Translations under genes and position numbers: made by a program
Notes under the pieces: model-generated
Database searches by the model: none
What the model was told of the DNA's origin: nothing
Seen by the model: only the letters and a program-made list of their open reading frames with translations
Part shown: in pieces, positions 42,001 through 49,342 of the stretch
Position numbering within the stretch: position 1 is the first letter of the stretch
Layout: each line of letters begins with the position of its first letter
From: Candidatus Altimarinota bacterium
GTDB lineage: Bacteria > Patescibacteriota > Gracilibacteria > UBA4473
Direction: 5' to 3'
Assembly: GCA_021734785.1 (NCBI GenBank)
Contig: JAIPIF010000002.1
Coordinates: forward strand, 1-64,000
Length of the DNA stretch: 64,000 nt

Positions 42001-43047
42001 AGGGACAAAGTGCCATCTATAAGATATTTGATTGCTACAGAACTATTTAGGCTATCTGATAGCTCGGAGGATTTATTTTGGAAATTAGCGAAAGAAATGG
42101 CAGAAAATGAAGTAAATGCTGTTGTGAATCAGGCCTTGGTCGTTTCCTTGTCGCGTGCAAAGGTTAAAGATAATCAAGATAACGTGATAGAAGTATTGGA
42201 GATATTATTTCAAAAGGCATTGGCATCGAAAGAAAAAGAAGCAGAGGAAGATGCTAAAGAAGATTTTTCACAGGCATTGGTAGATTTTACGACAGGAATA
42301 GCCATTGTTCTTCAAAACAAGTGGGCAGAGGAGAAAGTTAATTATTTTATTAAAGAAGCTTATCAAATACCAAAGACTCTGAAAATGTGTGTTTTTGAAG
42401 CTTTAGAGCAAGTAACCCCACATAATTTGAAAGAAAATCCTGAGGACGCAAAAAGGGCTATGGACATAATTTCCAGAGCTATAGAGTCTACTGAAAAAGA
42501 AATTTATAAGCTTCTGAAGGGAAAAAATAAGTTATCCGAAGAAGAGCAGACAAAATTGAGAAATTTGTATGAAGTTATCGATGAAGTTGTGACTCGACTT
42601 TACTTCTCTATGGATGTAAATGAATCGCTACGAAAAAATAAAGAAAGAGAGGAAGTATCAGACAATGATAGAAATAAATACTACGAAACGGTAACCCCTC
42701 TGCTTGATCAAGTTTTGGAATTTGCTTTAAATGAAGGAGTTCTATTTGCTCCTACTGCCCATTATTTTATGGAGCTTTTGAACGGAGTCGTAAAATATGA
42801 TCCAGCTGGAGTTTTACACCAAGCTACCCGTGTAGCAAAAGCTGGAAAACCTTTTAGTTATCAGTTTGATTCTTTAGCTGTGAGAGAGTTTGTGAAACTT
42901 GTGGAAACGCTTTTGTCAGAATATCGTGATAAAATTCAGACCGATAAATCATTGAATGACCTGATGGAGTTAATTGATGTCTTTGCTGAGACTGGAGTGT
43001 CCGATGCATTGAATTTTGTATGGAGACTTGATGAGATTTATCGCTAA
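39031..43047 (+). CDS. Large STAND-like P-loop NTPase with helical-repeat C-terminus
   Basis: 1338 residues. P-loop GLPGSGKT (25-32), Walker B GIFVFDSFD (92-100), sensor-like IVSVRTYDA (about 128-136), then a helical region and about 1000 residues of amphipathic helix pairs, as in HEAT/TPR-type sensor arms. There is no N-terminal effector domain; the SIR2 protein upstream would serve as one. The plan (NTPase core plus long sensor arm) is that of STAND/Avs-like defence proteins, but the NTPase starts almost at residue 1, and I cannot assign a known Avs class. Confidence 0.75.
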   Translation: MKITRSSLHSKLKEFATQSNGLVVGLPGSGKTYSLKELCRSLSEEKKPFFYLPIDKMPPHTTEADLLKYLEVKEESFLSFLDTLKGENKSKGIFVFDSFDSARSENAQRFYLSIARKILKKAENWNVIVSVRTYDAQKSGKLLDLFPQTSQVPEEEFQKNSISARHFFIPELTEEEMLKAIKNNKTFGKLYPRINSKLTVLLKNPFNLELVEKILEEKPNWNPATVNSEVQIFDVYWEIRIEQKQNADERKLLLSKLAGSMVEKKTLSCKKNEVIKSENISVFKELMSDDILAEVGTGNQRITFFHNIFFDYVVSKLLIEDNPKEIIKFLEEDTARPFFLRPSLSYHFTRLWYSNNDTFWNIFWCFIEHDSSNVRLFTRLIPTNVLVNELQSGEEFILIIEKLKEKDSRGLIAVKNVLYAKLSLEKGEDSVWIEILNQVSDYPDSEFLWALAKIVSGILERNSADKKIFKTVGEISIKLVESALKNLGPWGYSFCDSWGIALISKTFSYNAKKAAELLRTFTNTIGKEKFEIKPLYRIVSHIENIWESDPEFVREVYVKIFGYRERSEEKTAMGGIVVPMTSNRRQDYDSCRYFLIEKLPQFLEACPKIGVKTAINILEFLVFKEYIENYSRKDAPPQTFPFRDGKAEYRADGNYIWDAGGGFHDDEKKIADHLFTFFDQVIKKDNNVLIDEILDLFRDEVTVAVLWKRLLLTGSEYPKLFASLLFELCVVDHLLISSDIEYALNLFLEKAFSYFSKDQQKQVEEQILAIPKQAQNADQVKWFSHDRDKLLCRIPTSLLQTKEAQKIKAEIKEEIPNSPPEGVRVRGGTYTSKDLLTEKGVDFEKLENRELKDMAQVLRDFYEKFQNKVPEIKDAESILPDVKKTYQELKERKAQEPTLKWAWVQISECIETMSRSLKGNIDTELFSFCRELGLEMSKSPDPEPNEEYDSQFKYPVWSPSPRHAATRILPWLIAIHKADKEIEEAIKILVRDKVPSIRYLIATELFRLSDSSEDLFWKLAKEMAENEVNAVVNQALVVSLSRAKVKDNQDNVIEVLEILFQKALASKEKEAEEDAKEDFSQALVDFTTGIAIVLQNKWAEEKVNYFIKEAYQIPKTLKMCVFEALEQVTPHNLKENPEDAKRAMDIISRAIESTEKEIYKLLKGKNKLSEEEQTKLRNLYEVIDEVVTRLYFSMDVNESLRKNKEREEVSDNDRNKYYETVTPLLDQVLEFALNEGVLFAPTAHYFMELLNGVVKYDPAGVLHQATRVAKAGKPFSYQFDSLAVREFVKLVETLLSEYRDKIQTDKSLNDLMELIDVFAETGVSDALNFVWRLDEIYR

Positions 43048-43060
43048 AGTTTTTCTCTAA

Positions 43061-43240
43061 ATGAGAAAGTATGTTCAAGACATAAATCCAATGACTCCTG
43101 AAGAATTCCGTGAAGAACTCCGACGAGTTTTCAAAGAGGATTACGGGGCAAATCTCACCGAGGAGGAGCTAATCCACGCAGCGAACAACCTGGAGAGTCT
43201 ACTCAAAAACATACTTTCCTGGAAAATATCCACAAATTAA
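43061..43240 (+). CDS. 59-residue small mobile-element protein
   Basis: MRKYVQDINPMTPEEFREEL..VFKEDYGANLTEEELIHAANNLESLL. Same type as 26170-26355 in island 1 (F/LRxxF..Y...L(S/T)(D/E)xEL....NL). It begins 13 bases after the NTPase gene, behind a TTTTTCTCTAA tract, so it may be the third gene of the SIR2 unit. Function unknown. Confidence 0.65.
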   Translation: MRKYVQDINPMTPEEFREELRRVFKEDYGANLTEEELIHAANNLESLLKNILSWKISTN

Positions 43241-43317
43241 TTCTCATAATGTTAGAAATTTAAATATAATATTTGTTGCTTGAAAGTGTGCGGACTATTA
43301 TAGAGTAGCTTTGTCCA

Positions 43318-44055
43318 ATGGTAGACCACAAAGAAAAATTTTCAGGAAAAAAAGGTGTTTTTCTCTACCTTCAAGAAAAACTCGAAGAATGTCCCGAATT
43401 AGAAGGAGGAATAACAATTTCTTATCACACTTTCCGCTCAGAAAGTATTACGACCGGTGTCACCTTGGAACGCATTTGGAAAGCATTAAAGCCCTTATCT
43501 AAAAAAGTGAAGCCAGAGGCAGTACAAATTGAAGATGCTTATCAGCACGGAGCACCACTTCCACTTTGTTTTCATATGCCAGAGGTAGGGTTTTATTGGC
43601 AAATTTCTTTCGGGGAAATGAAATACTCTGAGTTTTCGGACATGAAGAATATATTTGGCTCAAAATTCAGTGATCCCGAGACTACGAATTTTGAAAGACT
43701 GTCTTTTTCCTGGAAGGACAGGGATAAATTTAAAAATTGGCTTGCAGAAAAAGCACAGACACCGGAAAAAATGACTAAAGACTTAATTAAATATATGCCG
43801 AATTACTTGCTTATCAATGGGAACCAAATATCACTTGGAAAAGATCAAAACAATTTGTGTAAATTTTTACTTTCTCAACAAGACAACTTCTCAGCAGAAG
43901 AAGCTGATGCGGAAGAATTCATTTATGGAGACTGGCAGGTAGGAAAATACAGCAAGATAAAAGAACTGGTTAAAGAAATAAATAAAAAGACAAAACCAAT
44001 TCTAGGGCGCAAACTTTTGGAATATAAAAACAAGACAGTTCGGCTTATTTTTTGA
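43318..44055 (+). CDS. Unknown island 2 protein with a likely C-terminal winged helix
   Basis: 245 residues. The N-terminal part is not recognised (VGFYWQISFGEMKYSEFSDMKN). The C-terminal 90 residues (YLLINGNQISLGKDQNNLCKFLLSQQDNFSAEEA..KIKELVKEINKKTKPILGRKLLEYKNKTVRLIF) have a winged-helix-like pattern. Position, size and layout match 25349-26080 in island 1. Next to the recombinases, so perhaps an excision or copy-control regulator. Confidence 0.5.
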   Translation: MVDHKEKFSGKKGVFLYLQEKLEECPELEGGITISYHTFRSESITTGVTLERIWKALKPLSKKVKPEAVQIEDAYQHGAPLPLCFHMPEVGFYWQISFGEMKYSEFSDMKNIFGSKFSDPETTNFERLSFSWKDRDKFKNWLAEKAQTPEKMTKDLIKYMPNYLLINGNQISLGKDQNNLCKFLLSQQDNFSAEEADAEEFIYGDWQVGKYSKIKELVKEINKKTKPILGRKLLEYKNKTVRLIF

Positions 44056-44088
44056 CACCCCAAATTTCCCCCTATTACACCCCTACGG

Positions 44089-45141
44089 ATGACTATCGTG
44101 GGGTTGATGAACTTAGTTTACTTCAATCGGTTTGCGGCCATTCTATTTCCTCAAAAGGAAAAGGAGGAATATCTTAAAAAAATTCCAGCTGGAGAGACTC
44201 CGCTTTGGAAGCACTGGGAGGAGTTTGTCCAGACACGAAAGTATTTGGGGAAAAGCACAGCCACAATTGAGAGTGTTCGTGATGGCCTGAGAGTCATTGC
44301 ACGACATGCGGGAGTATACACGATCGAACAGGCAAACAATCCCCAAAAAATGTCTGAGAAACTTCTCCAAATGAAAAAAGAACGTTCACATTCACATTCC
44401 AGCTACAACACGTACCGAAAGAATCTACAGACATATTTTATCTGGCTTGCTCGTCAGGGCTATATTTCAGAGAATAATGTCTCAAAAATTGAAAAAGCGA
44501 CGGAAAAACGTCGTGAGCAACTTGTTCTCAGCCAGAAACAGGTCGAACAAATAACCGGGTTTCTTCACGCCCATACTTTTACCTGTCGCATCGAAAGGTC
44601 CCGGAATATTTTCTTGGTTGATCTTCTTCGCTTTACCGGTGCGAGGCCGTCAGAGATTCTTGACCTGAAAATCGAGAGCATCCAAAAAAAGAACAAAAAA
44701 GAATGGACATTGTGCATCGACGGAAAAAAACAGAAAGGGCGCCTTCGTTCTTACCCAATGCCGCGATTTCTCATAGATTCATATCTTCATTACGTTCGAC
44801 AGCGTGCAGACGTCAGGGATCACGACTGGCTTTTCATTTCCCGTAGAGGTGCGAAATGGACCCGGTCAGGTATCAATTGTTTTTTCAAGAAAATCAGCAA
44901 AGAGATGGGGTTTCGCGTCAATCCCTACTCGTTTCGCCGATATGTTGCGACGTATCTTGATGCGGAGGGCGTTCCGCTGAAAGGGATCATGCGGCACCTT
45001 GGCCACACGAGGGTTTCTACCACAGAACTCTACATCGAGAGGAGCGGTAGATTGACAGAAGAAAGTTCAAATGCCATGGCTCAGCTCAATTCAGGGGGTG
45101 CATCTCAATCGATTTCGTCATCTGCTTATGAGAGCAACTGA
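44089..45141 (+). CDS. Tyrosine recombinase 1 (unusual box II)
   Basis: 350 residues. N-terminal SAM-like core-binding domain (about 40-140) and catalytic domain: Arg in LRFTGARPSEILDLK, Lys in GKKQKGRLRSYPM, box II YSFRRYVATYLDAEG, box III HLGHTRVSTTELYIE with the nucleophile Tyr. The first position of the H-x-x-R motif is Tyr instead of His. Its 3' end overlaps that of recombinase 2 by 56 bases on the opposite strand. Confidence 0.9.
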   Translation: MTIVGLMNLVYFNRFAAILFPQKEKEEYLKKIPAGETPLWKHWEEFVQTRKYLGKSTATIESVRDGLRVIARHAGVYTIEQANNPQKMSEKLLQMKKERSHSHSSYNTYRKNLQTYFIWLARQGYISENNVSKIEKATEKRREQLVLSQKQVEQITGFLHAHTFTCRIERSRNIFLVDLLRFTGARPSEILDLKIESIQKKNKKEWTLCIDGKKQKGRLRSYPMPRFLIDSYLHYVRQRADVRDHDWLFISRRGAKWTRSGINCFFKKISKEMGFRVNPYSFRRYVATYLDAEGVPLKGIMRHLGHTRVSTTELYIERSGRLTEESSNAMAQLNSGGASQSISSSAYESN

Positions 45142-45988
45142 GGTAAATCGTGGTCGTTGTGATCTTCGCATGTCCCATCATTTTGGACAGGGTGTAGATA
45201 TCGCAGCCCCCCTCCAGCATCAGGGTTGCAAACGAATGCCGCAGCGTGTGAGCGGAGAAATCCAGCTTCGTCCGCTTTCTCAACCGGTCAAAAAGTTTTT
45301 TTATGCACTGCACACCGAATGGCCGCTTTTCATTCAGCCCCGTAAAAAACTGAAGCGACGTGCGGTTGAGCCGTTTGCGGTCTTTCAGGTACTCTTTCAG
45401 AATCAGAGAAAGTCGGGCGCCGATCGGGACCGAGCGATCTTTTGCCCCTTTCCCCTGGTCGACAAAAATCATTCGTTCCTGTAGGTTCACGTCCCGCAGT
45501 TTAAGATTAATGACCTCCTGTTTTCGGAGTCCGGCGAACAACATGACACCGATGATGGCTCGGTTTCGGTATTTTTCAAACCGATAGGCGTACCGCATGT
45601 GAAAGGACGCATCCAGCACCAGCTTGGCTTCATCCAGCGTCAGGCGACGAGGGATTCGTTTTTCAAGCCGTGGCTGTTCAACTCCCGTAAGAGGATTCTC
45701 CTCCAGATACCCCTGATTGATGCACCACTTAAAAAAACAATTGAGATGCTTGAAGTACTGTCGAAAGGTTACCGAGCTCCAATTTCGTTTGGTTCGTCCT
45801 TCAAACAGAAACCGCTCAAGACTCGCCCGCGTAACCTCAAGAATGGAGTCGATGTGGGTTTCATCCAAAAAGACTTTAAAACTGTACCTGTAAGCCCTCA
45901 GCGTCATTTTACGGTAGTTTCGGATAACCTCCCCGTAGTGAAGATACTTTTGGAACAAAACCGGCAAGCTGAGATCTTCCATGCGCAA
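45086..45988 (-). CDS. Tyrosine recombinase 2 (XerC/D-like)
   Basis: 300 residues, the size of XerC/XerD. Catalytic residues all present: Arg in LFAGLRKQEVINLK, Lys in GKGAKDRSVPIG, HTLRHSFATLMLEGG, MMGHAKITTTTIYLS. Starts near the right att site and runs away from it. Two different recombinases facing each other suggests a heterodimer of the XerC/XerD kind. Confidence 0.92.
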   Translation of the reverse strand: MRMEDLSLPVLFQKYLHYGEVIRNYRKMTLRAYRYSFKVFLDETHIDSILEVTRASLERFLFEGRTKRNWSSVTFRQYFKHLNCFFKWCINQGYLEENPLTGVEQPRLEKRIPRRLTLDEAKLVLDASFHMRYAYRFEKYRNRAIIGVMLFAGLRKQEVINLKLRDVNLQERMIFVDQGKGAKDRSVPIGARLSLILKEYLKDRKRLNRTSLQFFTGLNEKRPFGVQCIKKLFDRLRKRTKLDFSAHTLRHSFATLMLEGGCDIYTLSKMMGHAKITTTTIYLSCSHKQMTKSIEMHPLN

Positions 45989-46147
45989 AAAAGTGAAGAA
46001 GTAGTCTTCAACTTTGGTCGTGGTCTCAGCAGTACGGTATCCCTTCCCGGCGGGAAGGGGGTCACGGGCGGCGCTTTTTTGCCTACTACATCAGCGGTTT
46101 GGCAATCCAGACCCCCCTTGCGGGACTTGAGGGGTTCTTCAAACTGT
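45989..46147. other. Right end of island 2 with hairpins
   Basis: 159 bases between recombinase 2 and attR. It holds the perfect hairpin CCCTTCCC/GGGAAGGG (46039-46057) and a weaker GACCCC..GGGGTTC (46108-46132). These may be recombinase arm sites. Confidence 0.45.
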
Positions 46148-46195
46148 AGACCCCATCCTTACCATGGATGTGCTCTACCACTGAGCTAAGGCGGC
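46148..46195 (-). pseudogene. 5' half of the split tRNA-Thr(GGU), with attR
   Basis: The minus strand holds acceptor 5' strand GCCGCCT, D arm GCTC-AGTGGTA-GAGC, anticodon arm CATCC-ATGGTAA-GGATG and variable GGGTC. Downstream (lower coordinates) is island DNA with no T arm and no AGGCGGC, so no tRNA can form here. 46148-46166 is the 19-bp repeat. Confidence 0.88.
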
Positions 46196-46238
46196 GCGGG
46201 AGGGAGTGTATTTTTTTCCCCGAAAAAAGCAAGATTTT

Positions 46239-46267
46239 TTGCTCACTCGCGGGAAATTTGCTAGGTT
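46239..46267 (+). promoter_or_regulatory. Promoter of rfbB
   Basis: TTGCTC (46239-46244), 17-base spacer, TAGGTT (46262-46267). The ATG is at 46277, so the mRNA would start within about 3 nt of the start codon (leaderless). Confidence 0.5.
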
Positions 46268-46276
46268 ACTTTCGGC

Positions 46277-47257
46277 ATGTCCCGCAAAATCTTGGTCACG
46301 GGCGGCGCCGGTTTTATCGGCTCCAACTTCATCCACCATGTGTTGGCCACAACCGACTGGCAGGTGGTCAATTTGGATCTGCTTACCTACGCGGGCAACC
46401 TCGAAAATTTAACAGAAATAGAATCGGATCCCCGGTACACGTTTGTCCAGGGAGACATTGCCGATGGCGCATTTGTCGATCAGCTCTTTGCAAAAGAACA
46501 CTTCAACGGCGTGATCAATTTCGCTGCCGAAACCCACGTGGATCGCTCGATCGTGGATTCGTCTCCCTTCATCCGCACCAACATCGTTGGGACACACTTG
46601 CTGCTGGAAGCCTGTCGAAAATACGACGTGCCGCGGTACCATCAGGTCAGCACCGACGAAGTGTACGGAGATCTGGGCGATGACTCGAGCGAATTTTTTA
46701 CGGAAGAAACCCCCATCGACCCAAACTGTCCCTACGCCGCGGCCAAGGCATCGGCCGATCTTTTGGTCCTCTCCTGGCAGCGGACGTACGGACTGCACGC
46801 GACGGTTTCACGCGCTTCCAATAATTACGGTCCATATCAATTCCCCGAAAAACTCATTCCGTTTTTCCTCTTTCGGGCGATGAGCGGAGAGGATTTGCCA
46901 GTGTACGGAGATGGCAAAAACATCCGCGACTGGTTGTACGTTCGCGATCACTGCGAAGCGATTCGACGGATCTTCGAAAAATCTGAGCCGGGCGAGGTCT
47001 GGAATATCGGGGGACACAACGAAAAAACAAACCTCGAGATTACGGATCTGATCCTCAAAACCACCGGATCCGATTCGCAAATTAAGTTCGTCGAAGACCG
47101 AAAAGCCCACGACCGACGGTACGCGATCGATGCGAGCAAAATTGAAAAGGCGCTGGGGTGGACGCCGGCGCATACCTTCGAAGAAGCGCTCCCGCTCACG
47201 ATTGAGTGGTACCGGCAGCATCGGGACTGGGTCGAGAGCTGTCGAAAAAAAGTCTAA
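46277..47257 (+). CDS. rfbB: dTDP-glucose 4,6-dehydratase
   Basis: 326 residues. SDR extended type: NAD loop GGAGFIGSNF (9-18), AAETHVDRSI, catalytic YxxxK as YAAAKAS, and STDEVYGDL with the Asp-Glu pair used by dTDP-glucose dehydratases. NNYGPYQFPEKLIP and GDGKNIRDWLYV are RfbB signatures. Makes dTDP-4-keto-6-deoxyglucose for surface sugars. No other rml genes lie next to it. Confidence 0.93.
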   Translation: MSRKILVTGGAGFIGSNFIHHVLATTDWQVVNLDLLTYAGNLENLTEIESDPRYTFVQGDIADGAFVDQLFAKEHFNGVINFAAETHVDRSIVDSSPFIRTNIVGTHLLLEACRKYDVPRYHQVSTDEVYGDLGDDSSEFFTEETPIDPNCPYAAAKASADLLVLSWQRTYGLHATVSRASNNYGPYQFPEKLIPFFLFRAMSGEDLPVYGDGKNIRDWLYVRDHCEAIRRIFEKSEPGEVWNIGGHNEKTNLEITDLILKTTGSDSQIKFVEDRKAHDRRYAIDASKIEKALGWTPAHTFEEALPLTIEWYRQHRDWVESCRKKV

Positions 47258-47324
47258 GTTTTGGCTCGAAAAATTCTCAAATCTGGGTACACTCTGCGGG
47301 AAATTTTTTAATGTTTCTTTTCCC

Positions 47325-47660
47325 ATGTCCGACGAAAAAATCTACTGCGGCAACGCCAAAAAAATCCAGACCCAGTACGGGGAGATGATTAAACTGAGTT
47401 TCTCGGAATCCGACCTCAAAGCGCTGCACGGCAAGCTCGAAAACGGGTGGGTCAACGCCAATATTCTCGAGCGTCGCACCCCCAGCGCCGGCGGGATGAC
47501 GCACTACCTGGTCGTCGACACGTGGAAACCCGATCCCTCCAAACGAAAACCAGCGTCCTCTCCCGATTCCAGTGCCCCTTCGCAGAAACAAAAAACTCCA
47601 GACCCCGAGCCGCTGGAGGATTTCGATGATCCGGCGGGTGTGGAGGATTTGCCGTTTTGA
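47325..47660 (+). CDS. Small protein with an SSB-like acidic C-terminal tip
   Basis: 111 residues from the ATG at 47325 (TTTTCCC before it). The N-terminal 70 residues (KIYCGNAKKIQTQYGEMIKLSFSESDLKALHGKLENGWVNANILERR..MTHYLVVDTW) look beta-rich and compact. A Pro/Ser/Lys linker follows, then an acidic end EDFDDPAGVEDLPF, which resembles the DDxIPF tip by which SSB recruits repair proteins. The layout (core, disordered linker, acidic tip) is that of SSB, but an OB fold is not proven. It lies just before comM and a REP palindrome. Confidence 0.6.
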   Translation: MSDEKIYCGNAKKIQTQYGEMIKLSFSESDLKALHGKLENGWVNANILERRTPSAGGMTHYLVVDTWKPDPSKRKPASSPDSSAPSQKQKTPDPEPLEDFDDPAGVEDLPF

Positions 47661-47669
47661 GAGAGATTT

Positions 47670-47695
47670 GAACCCGGGTTCTAGAACCCGGGTTC
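47670..47695. repeat. REP-like palindrome, copy 3 (before comM)
   Basis: Perfect 26-bp palindrome identical to 1330-1355, in the gap between the SSB-like gene and comM, 10 bases after the former's stop. It could act as a terminator or mRNA stabiliser, having been moved here by the RAYT. Confidence 0.85.
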
Positions 47696-47746
47696 GGTTT
47701 CGCAAAAAATTGTAAAAAAAGACAATTCCTGTCACAATCAGGAGCG

Positions 47747-49270
47747 ATGCTGGCTCGTCTCAAGACGCTGACGCTGCTGGGGCTCGAGGCCGAAGAGGTG
47801 GAGGTCGAGGTGGATCTGCACCGGGGACTCCCGAAATTTTCCATCGTGGGACTGGCTGACACCGCCGTGCAGGAGGCACGTGAGCGGGTCAAATCCGCCA
47901 TCAAAAATTCCGGATTCGATTTTCCCCGCCAGCAGGTGGTGGTCAATCTCGCGCCCGCGGACCTCAAAAAACACGGCCCTCGGTTTGACCTGCCGATTGC
48001 GCTGGGGATTCTGCACGCGACGGGGCAGATCCGCCTGCCGGATGTTTCACAAAAAATTTTTCTTGGCGAAGTTGCTTTTACCGGCGAGCTCCGTCCGGTC
48101 CCCGGGATTCTCCCCACGTCCTCGGCGGCGGCAGAGCGAGAGTTTACGCAGATATTCGTCCCAGCGGAAAATGCCGCCGAAGCCGCGCTGATCGATTCGA
48201 TCGAAGTCTTTGGCCCGTCCAATTTGCGACAGGTCTGTGACCATCTGACGGACGCAGAAAAACTCGCTCCCCATCCGCCGCACACCCTCTCAGAGCGCGA
48301 GTTTCCGACGCAATTTGAACACGACTTCTGTCACATCCGCGGCAATGAGCACGCCAAGCGGGCACTCGAAATTGCCGCAGCGGGAGCGCACAACCTCCTG
48401 ATGAACGGCCCGCCGGGATCGGGCAAGACGATGCTCGCCCAGGCCTTTGCCACGATTCTTCCCAACCTTTCCATTTCCGAAGCACTGGAAATCACCAAAG
48501 TCCATTCCATCGCGGGGCTCACCTCTGACAAAAACCCCATCACGCTGGAGCGGCCTTTTCGCTCGGTGCACCACACGGCCTCGGGGGTGGCGATCGTGGG
48601 GGGCGGCAATCCGCCGCGGCCGGGAGAAATCAGTCTCGCACACCGGGGGGTGCTCTTCCTCGATGAGCTGCCGGAATTTCCCCAAAAAACCCTCGAAACC
48701 CTTCGCCAGCCAATTGAAGATGGCGTCGTCACGGTTTCCCGAAGTTCGGGATCCCATCAGTTCCCAGCGCAGATCATGCTGGTGGCAGCGATGAATCCGT
48801 GTCCATGCGGCTTTCACGGCGATCCACAGAAATCATGCAGCTGTGGGGCGCACCAGGTGTTTCGCTACCGCAATCGCATCTCTGGGCCGCTGCTGGACCG
48901 GATCGATCTGCACGTGCAGGTACCGCGAATCCCCTTCGAAAAACTCTCCGGGCTGTCCGAAGGGGAGAATTCCGCGACCGTCCGCGAGCGGGTGCAGTCC
49001 GCTCGAGACCGGCAGGCAAGACGCTTCGAACAAGAATCTATTTCCACGAATGCCGAGATGGGAAGTCCGCTCGTCAAAAAGTACTGCACGGTGGGCGAGG
49101 ATTCCCAAGAGCTTTTGCGCTCTGCGGTGCAGCAGATGCATCTGAGTGGTCGTGCGTTTTATCGCATCTTGAAGCTTGCTCGCACGATCGCTGATCTGGC
49201 GGATGAGGAAGACATTCTCATGCCACACGTGGCCGAAGCGATTCAGTACCGAGAGCGGAAGGAGGAATGA
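47747..49270 (+). CDS. comM: ComM/YifB Mg-chelatase-like AAA+ ATPase
   Basis: 507 residues. N-terminal Lon-protease-like domain (FSIVGLADTAVQEARERVKSAI..), Walker A LMNGPPGSGKTMLAQ (about 220-234), Walker B GVLFLDELPEF, and a Cys cluster MNPCPCGFHGDPQKSCSCG, all typical of ComM. ComM is a helicase that extends D-loops during natural transformation, which fits with comF and the pilin-like gene in the same window. Confidence 0.95.
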   Translation: MLARLKTLTLLGLEAEEVEVEVDLHRGLPKFSIVGLADTAVQEARERVKSAIKNSGFDFPRQQVVVNLAPADLKKHGPRFDLPIALGILHATGQIRLPDVSQKIFLGEVAFTGELRPVPGILPTSSAAAEREFTQIFVPAENAAEAALIDSIEVFGPSNLRQVCDHLTDAEKLAPHPPHTLSEREFPTQFEHDFCHIRGNEHAKRALEIAAAGAHNLLMNGPPGSGKTMLAQAFATILPNLSISEALEITKVHSIAGLTSDKNPITLERPFRSVHHTASGVAIVGGGNPPRPGEISLAHRGVLFLDELPEFPQKTLETLRQPIEDGVVTVSRSSGSHQFPAQIMLVAAMNPCPCGFHGDPQKSCSCGAHQVFRYRNRISGPLLDRIDLHVQVPRIPFEKLSGLSEGENSATVRERVQSARDRQARRFEQESISTNAEMGSPLVKKYCTVGEDSQELLRSAVQQMHLSGRAFYRILKLARTIADLADEEDILMPHVAEAIQYRERKEE

Positions 49271-49342
49271 GAAAATGACAAATGAACAATGAAAAATTTT
49301 GAAGAACAAGCAATTTAGACGTAAAAAAATCATTTTCCAAAA

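Larger units (their letters stand above)
34602..46166. mobile_element. Island 2: integrative element splitting tRNA-Thr, with a spare tRNA-Thr
   Basis: Bounded by the 19-bp direct repeat AGACCCCATCCTTACCATG at 34602-34620 and 46148-46166. Joining 34575-34601 to 46148-46195 restores a perfect 75-nt tRNA-Thr(GGU), so the island lies inside it. Two tyrosine recombinases lie next to the right end. Cargo: tRNA-Thr(GGU), a 44-residue protein, two transcription units with matching structured leaders and 58-bp end repeats, a SIR2 plus NTPase pair, small and winged-helix proteins. AT-richer than the flanks. Confidence 0.88.

Noticed and set aside
34575-46195. A trans-spliced split tRNA, as in some archaea
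   Set aside because: The halves share a 19-bp direct repeat, lie at the ends of an island with two integrases, and lack the complementary leader stems that join split tRNAs.
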